The position numbers and the translations under genes are program-made. A stretch of DNA of 17,187 nucleotides from JACRPZ01 sp040758255 (GTDB lineage: Bacteria > Nitrospirota > Thermodesulfovibrionia > UBA6902), in contig JBFLVX010000037.1 of NCBI GenBank assembly GCA_040758255.1, forward strand, positions 1 through 17,187, read 5' to 3'. Below are positions 13,869-17,187 of this stretch, piece by piece. Under the pieces are notes generated by a model. The model worked only from the letters and a program-made list of their open reading frames with translations, was not told where the DNA came from and ran no database searches. The number at the start of each line of letters is the position of its first letter. Position 1 is the stretch's first letter.

Positions 13869-16800
13869 AAAGAAATATTATTGATATAATCGAGTCCGGC
13901 ATATCTTTAACACGTCGTTCTTTTTTTAAATTATCCGCTGCTGCCCTCGCTGCTCTCACATTCGGCGCAGAGAAGGCGCGGGCGGCCATAAAGTGGCTCA
14001 GCCCTCGTAATGTCCAGAAATCTGCCCCGACAACACTTGATAAAGACGTTAAGGTCGTGCATTCGGTATGTCTGGGCTGCAACGCAAGATGCGGGGTGAG
14101 GGCAGTTGTAGAGAACGGAAGGCTGGTAAAACATTCAGGAAACCCCTACCATCCTTACAACAGCAGGTTTGAGCCAATCCCTTACAGCACTCCGGTGAAA
14201 GAAACTTTAGGGCTGCCTTCCCCTGTCTGCGGTAAATCACAGGATGTACCGAATTATGTGTATAATCCTTACAGAATATTACGACCTTTAAAGAGATCGG
14301 GAGAAAGGGGTTCGGGCAAATTTGAACCCATTGAGTGGGAGCAGTTGATAGACGAAGTCGCTAATGGAGGCAAGGTCTTTGCGCATATTGGTGAAGACAG
14401 AATTGTTCCGGGCATAAAGGAACTGAACAGTGACGCTTTAATCGCCACTGAAGCTCCTGAGCTTGGCAGTGTGAGAAATGGTTTGGTATTTATCGGCGGC
14501 AGGGACCAGAATGCGAGGCAGGAATTCTCCAACAGGTTTGTGAAGGAATCGCTCGGCTCAGCAAATCGTGTCGGACATACAGATATATGCGGCATTGGAT
14601 TCAGAATGGGTAACTTTGCATTTACCGAAAAGACAGAGGTGGAAATTAAGGCAGACCCGATGAGTGCTGAATATATCCTTGTCTTTGGATGTAATTTTTA
14701 TGAGGCGCTTCAGCCAGGTGTAAATACTTACGGAGCTATGGTGGCCAAGAGATGTTCAGAAGGCAAATTGAAATTTGCAATAGTAGACCCGCGGGCAACT
14801 AATGCCTCCGTCCATGCAGAAGACTGGATACCTATTAAGCCCGCACAGGACGGCGCATTTTCCATGGGCATGATACGCTGGATTATAGACAATAAACGGT
14901 ATAATATAGAATTCCTTACAGCACCAAATCCGGCAGCTGCTGACAAGAGAGGTCACGCCTGTTATTCAAATGCAACTCACTTAGTCATCACGGATGAGAA
15001 GCATAAAAACAACAGGAAATTTCTGAGAATAAGCGATATTGATCCATCAATTACGGATGACGCAGGTAATGCATTCGTTGTTCTTCAAAAGGATAACGTC
15101 ACTGTTGCATTTGACAAGGCTGAAGATGCTCTTCTCGACGCCGGGGCAACAATTAAAAATGCCGCCGGCGGGGAGATCGTAGTTAAGACATCTTTCCGTT
15201 TAATGAAAGAAGCTGTCATGGAGCATACCCTTGACGAATATGCAAAATTAGCCGGAGTAAAAAAATCTCAACTTGAAAAGGTGGCTAAGGAATTTACATC
15301 CTACGGCACTAAGGCTGCGGTGACCCAGTATCACGGCGCAGGTAACTATATCAGCGGTACTTATGCCTCTTATCCGGTGGCAGTCCTCAATGCAATGGTG
15401 GGCAGTGTTGACCGCAGAGGCGGCTATATGAAGGCTGGTGGGGGCGCATCTAAGTGGAACGAGGGTATTTATGATTTAAAAAGTTTCCCCGGCAATAAAA
15501 AACCGCAGGGCCCTATAATTTCAAGGGAAAAATTTGCTTATGAAAAAACAGCCGAATTCAAGAAGAATGGTTATCCGTCAAAGAGACCGTAGTTCCCGTT
15601 TTCCAGAGGCGGCTTGTGTGTTGAGACTATGAGCGGCATTGATCAGCAATATCCATATCCATGCAAGATACTGTTTACTTATTTCTTTAATCCTGTTTAT
15701 TCGATACCCGGCGGCTATCGCTATATAGAGACGCTGAATAATACGGAGAAGGTGCCTCTCCATGTCTCCATTGACATAACAATTAATGAATCAAACATAT
15801 ATGCTGATTACATTGTGCCTGATGTCACATACTCGGAGGGACACTACGGCTTTCTCAATCCCCATGCTCCTGCACTGAAATTTTCGGGGGTCCGTACGCC
15901 GACCATTGAACCACTGACAGGAAAGACATCGGACGGAAGGCCATTCTGCGAGGAGACATTTCTTATAGATGTGGCAAAGGCAGCAGGTCTTCCTGGTTTT
16001 GGTGAAAATGCTATCAAGGGTAAAGACGAAAAGATGTATCCGCTGAACAGTGCGGAAGACTTTTATTTAAGGGCTATTGCTAATGCTGCAACAGGCGCTA
16101 AAGTCCCCCCTGCCTCTCAGGAAGAGATTGCTTTTGTTGAAAAGAATTACCCGGTCGCAAAACATAAAGATATTCTTTCTGAGAATGAATGGAAACAGGT
16201 CTGCTATGTTCTTGCAAGGGGAGGTATATTCGATAAAGGTTACGAGGATGTCTTTGACGGTGATAAACACAAGCACGGGCTGAAGAGAGTTGTTCTATAC
16301 AATGAAGAACTTGCAACAACTAAAAATTCAATTACCGGTGAATACTTCTCGGGTACACTAAAATATACGGAACCTATGACACCCAAAGGAAGGATAATTG
16401 AGGAAATTGACAAAGACTATCCGTTTACGGTCATTACCTACAAGAAGAACCTGCATACCCAGTCCAGGACTATACTCCATACATGGTCTATGGAGGTATT
16501 CCCCACAAATTATGTGGAGATGAATGAAGGAGATGCAAAAAGATTAGGTCTAAAGGATATGGATAAAGTGCGGCTTGTTTCCAGAAGCAATACGGAGGGG
16601 ATTTCAGGCGAGGTCAAAATTACAAAGCTAATCAGATCGGGCTGCGTCGGCATATCGAACCATTATGGACATACTCAGATGGGGGCTTCCAGAGTGCCTA
16701 TTAAAGATGCCGATTATGTCTTCCTCGGCGGCACTAAGGTTGCTGATAAAAAGGGCCTTATCCCAAATCCGAAACACGGGACCGGCATTCAGTTTAACTA

Positions 16801-16903
16801 TGTAACCAGACTTGATGAAGACTTTGCAAATACCCCCATGGTGGATGTGGTCGGCGGCATCCCTGATTTCAGCAGTACAAGGGTTAAGATAAATAAAATA
16901 TAA
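13865..16903 (+). CDS. ttrA: TtrA-like molybdopterin oxidoreductase catalytic subunit, interrupted by in-frame UAG
   Basis: One frame of 1013 codons, about the length of known TtrA (around 1020), broken only by TAG at 15590-15592 (codon 576). The Tat signal TRRSFFKLS is at residues 16-24. The [4Fe-4S] motif is C69-x2-C72-x3-C76 plus a later CGKS Cys. The Mo-ligand Cys is probably C242 (GHTDICGIGF). TtrA-type blocks are clear: GNPYHPYNS, MGMIRWIIDNKRYN, PLNSAEDFYLRAIAN, NSITGEYFSG, NHYGHTQMGAS. At the break it reads PSKRP-stop-FPF, where the paralogue at 3837 has STRPWYLP, so the UAG replaces a Trp (TGG to TAG, one base). The frame resumes with no loss, QQYPY matching KQYPY. Tetrathionate or a related oxyanion is the likely substrate. 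If not suppressed, the gene makes a 575-residue fragment lacking the C-terminal MGD domain and is a recent pseudogene. Confidence 0.82.
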
Positions 16904-16932
16904 ATACCGAACGAATTATTGAGAAATTTAAA

Positions 16933-16974
16933 GAAGCCTGCAAAGGACGCTCCTTTGCAGGCTTCTCGGTTTTC
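16933..16974 (+). terminator. rho-independent terminator
   Basis: A perfect 15-bp stem, gaagcctgcaaagga (16933-16947) and tcctttgcaggcttc (16951-16965), around the loop cgc, then TCGGTTTT. It lies 30 bases after the second catalytic gene and should end the whole transcript. Confidence 0.9.
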
Positions 16975-17187
16975 CCCCTGAGCTGCTGGATACGATCTTT
17001 AATATTTCTTATGATCTTTATGGTTCATAACTTGCCTGGAGGTTGTTCGTTCGGACAACTTCGACATTCCGGACTCAGGGTCTACCTGCTGTTGTGGTTA
17101 TCCAATCACCGGACGCCCCAATCCAGTCGCTGCCAACGCCGGATATGTTGCATCTGCCGGAAATAGTTTATCCAGCCATTCATATCA
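16975..17187. other. downstream region with no clear gene
   Basis: No plus-strand reading frame is convincing. It includes a short imperfect hairpin (aggttgt/acaactt, about 17039-17062). The only coding hint is a minus-strand fragment running off the window end. Confidence 0.5.
17106..17186 (-). pseudogene. possible C-terminal remnant of a group II intron-encoded maturase
   Basis: The minus-strand frame is open from the window edge to TGA (complement of 17106-17108), 26 residues. It reads ..NGWINYFRQ.. then ..WQRLDWGVR, which recalls the GW-NYFR...LD-W-RRRL order of the group II intron maturase C-terminal (GIIM) domain, ending before the RRRL part. No domain V-like hairpin is recognisable downstream, so it may be a decayed remnant. 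The stretch is short and may be chance. Confidence 0.25.

Noticed and set aside
15590..15592. Pyrrolysine at the TAG
   Set aside because: Known pyrrolysine proteins are mainly methylamine methyltransferases and some transposases or tRNA-modifying enzymes. The aligned residue is Trp and TAG is a common stop here, so a point mutation or error is simpler.
15614..16903. A separate 429-residue gene starting at TTG 15614
   Set aside because: It is in the same frame as the upstream TtrA-like part, collinear with the paralogue across the TAG, and without a convincing ribosome binding site. It is the C-terminal half.
1..16903. Reassigned genetic code in which TGA or TAG is a sense codon
   Set aside because: Ordinary genes here end in TAG (1988, 6818, 9354, 11750, 12713) and TGA (3506, 8695, 9893, 13868), so both are used as normal stops.
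17098..17184. Second short minus-strand frame (YEWLDKLFPADATYPALAAT...)
   Set aside because: It is closed by a stop at the window edge, has no start codon or ribosome binding site, and is only 28 residues.

Overview
This is a contiguous, almost entirely plus-strand gene island for a periplasmic molybdenum-enzyme respiratory system, with its own sensor and regulator. It looks like an anaerobic Gram-negative bacterium: Tat-exported molybdopterin enzymes, a multiheme cytochrome c, an outer-membrane beta-barrel and an NtrC/sigma-54 regulator. Palindromic intergenic repeats of the kind common in Nitrospirota and Desulfobacterota genomes fit those phyla, but the phylum is inference only.

Region 1 (1-3506) is sensory: the C-terminal part of a PhnD-like periplasmic binding protein, an overlapping membrane histidine kinase, a palindromic repeat element, and an NtrC-type sigma-54 activator. 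The PhnD-like + kinase + NtrC layout matches the known AioX-AioS-AioR (arsenite) type of oxyanion sensing, and TtrS of tetrathionate systems also has a PhnD-like sensor. Region 2 (3507-3836) is a 330-base gap with a near-canonical -24/-12 sigma-54 promoter and two small palindromes upstream of it.

Region 3 (3837-12952) looks like one long operon. It encodes a TtrA/ArrA/PsrA-superfamily catalytic subunit (read through an in-frame UGA), a four-cluster Fe-S subunit, a multi-cluster ferredoxin-like protein, a TorD-type chaperone, a triheme cytochrome c, a beta-barrel porin, a FecR-PKD protein and TatA. Region 4 (13121-16974) is a second cassette with its own promoter inside a perfect 15-bp palindrome. 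It holds a TtrB-like subunit and a TtrA-like catalytic subunit interrupted by one in-frame UAG, followed by a strong terminator. The last 213 bases hold no clear gene apart from a possible minus-strand group II intron maturase remnant.

The inferred scheme is that an oxyanion is sensed in the periplasm, the kinase activates the NtrC regulator, sigma-54 transcription yields the enzyme, TorD and TatA support folding and Tat export, the porin admits substrate, and the triheme cytochrome passes electrons. No NrfD/TtrC/PsrC quinol-oxidising anchor is present in the window. The substrate cannot be read from sequence; tetrathionate, thiosulfate/polysulfide, selenate and arsenate/antimonate are all possible within this enzyme group.

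The most unusual point is that both large catalytic subunits carry exactly one in-frame stop codon in an otherwise intact frame. One is a UGA next to the active-site Cys, followed by a bacterial SECIS-like hairpin (possible selenocysteine). The other is a UAG exactly where the paralogue has Trp.
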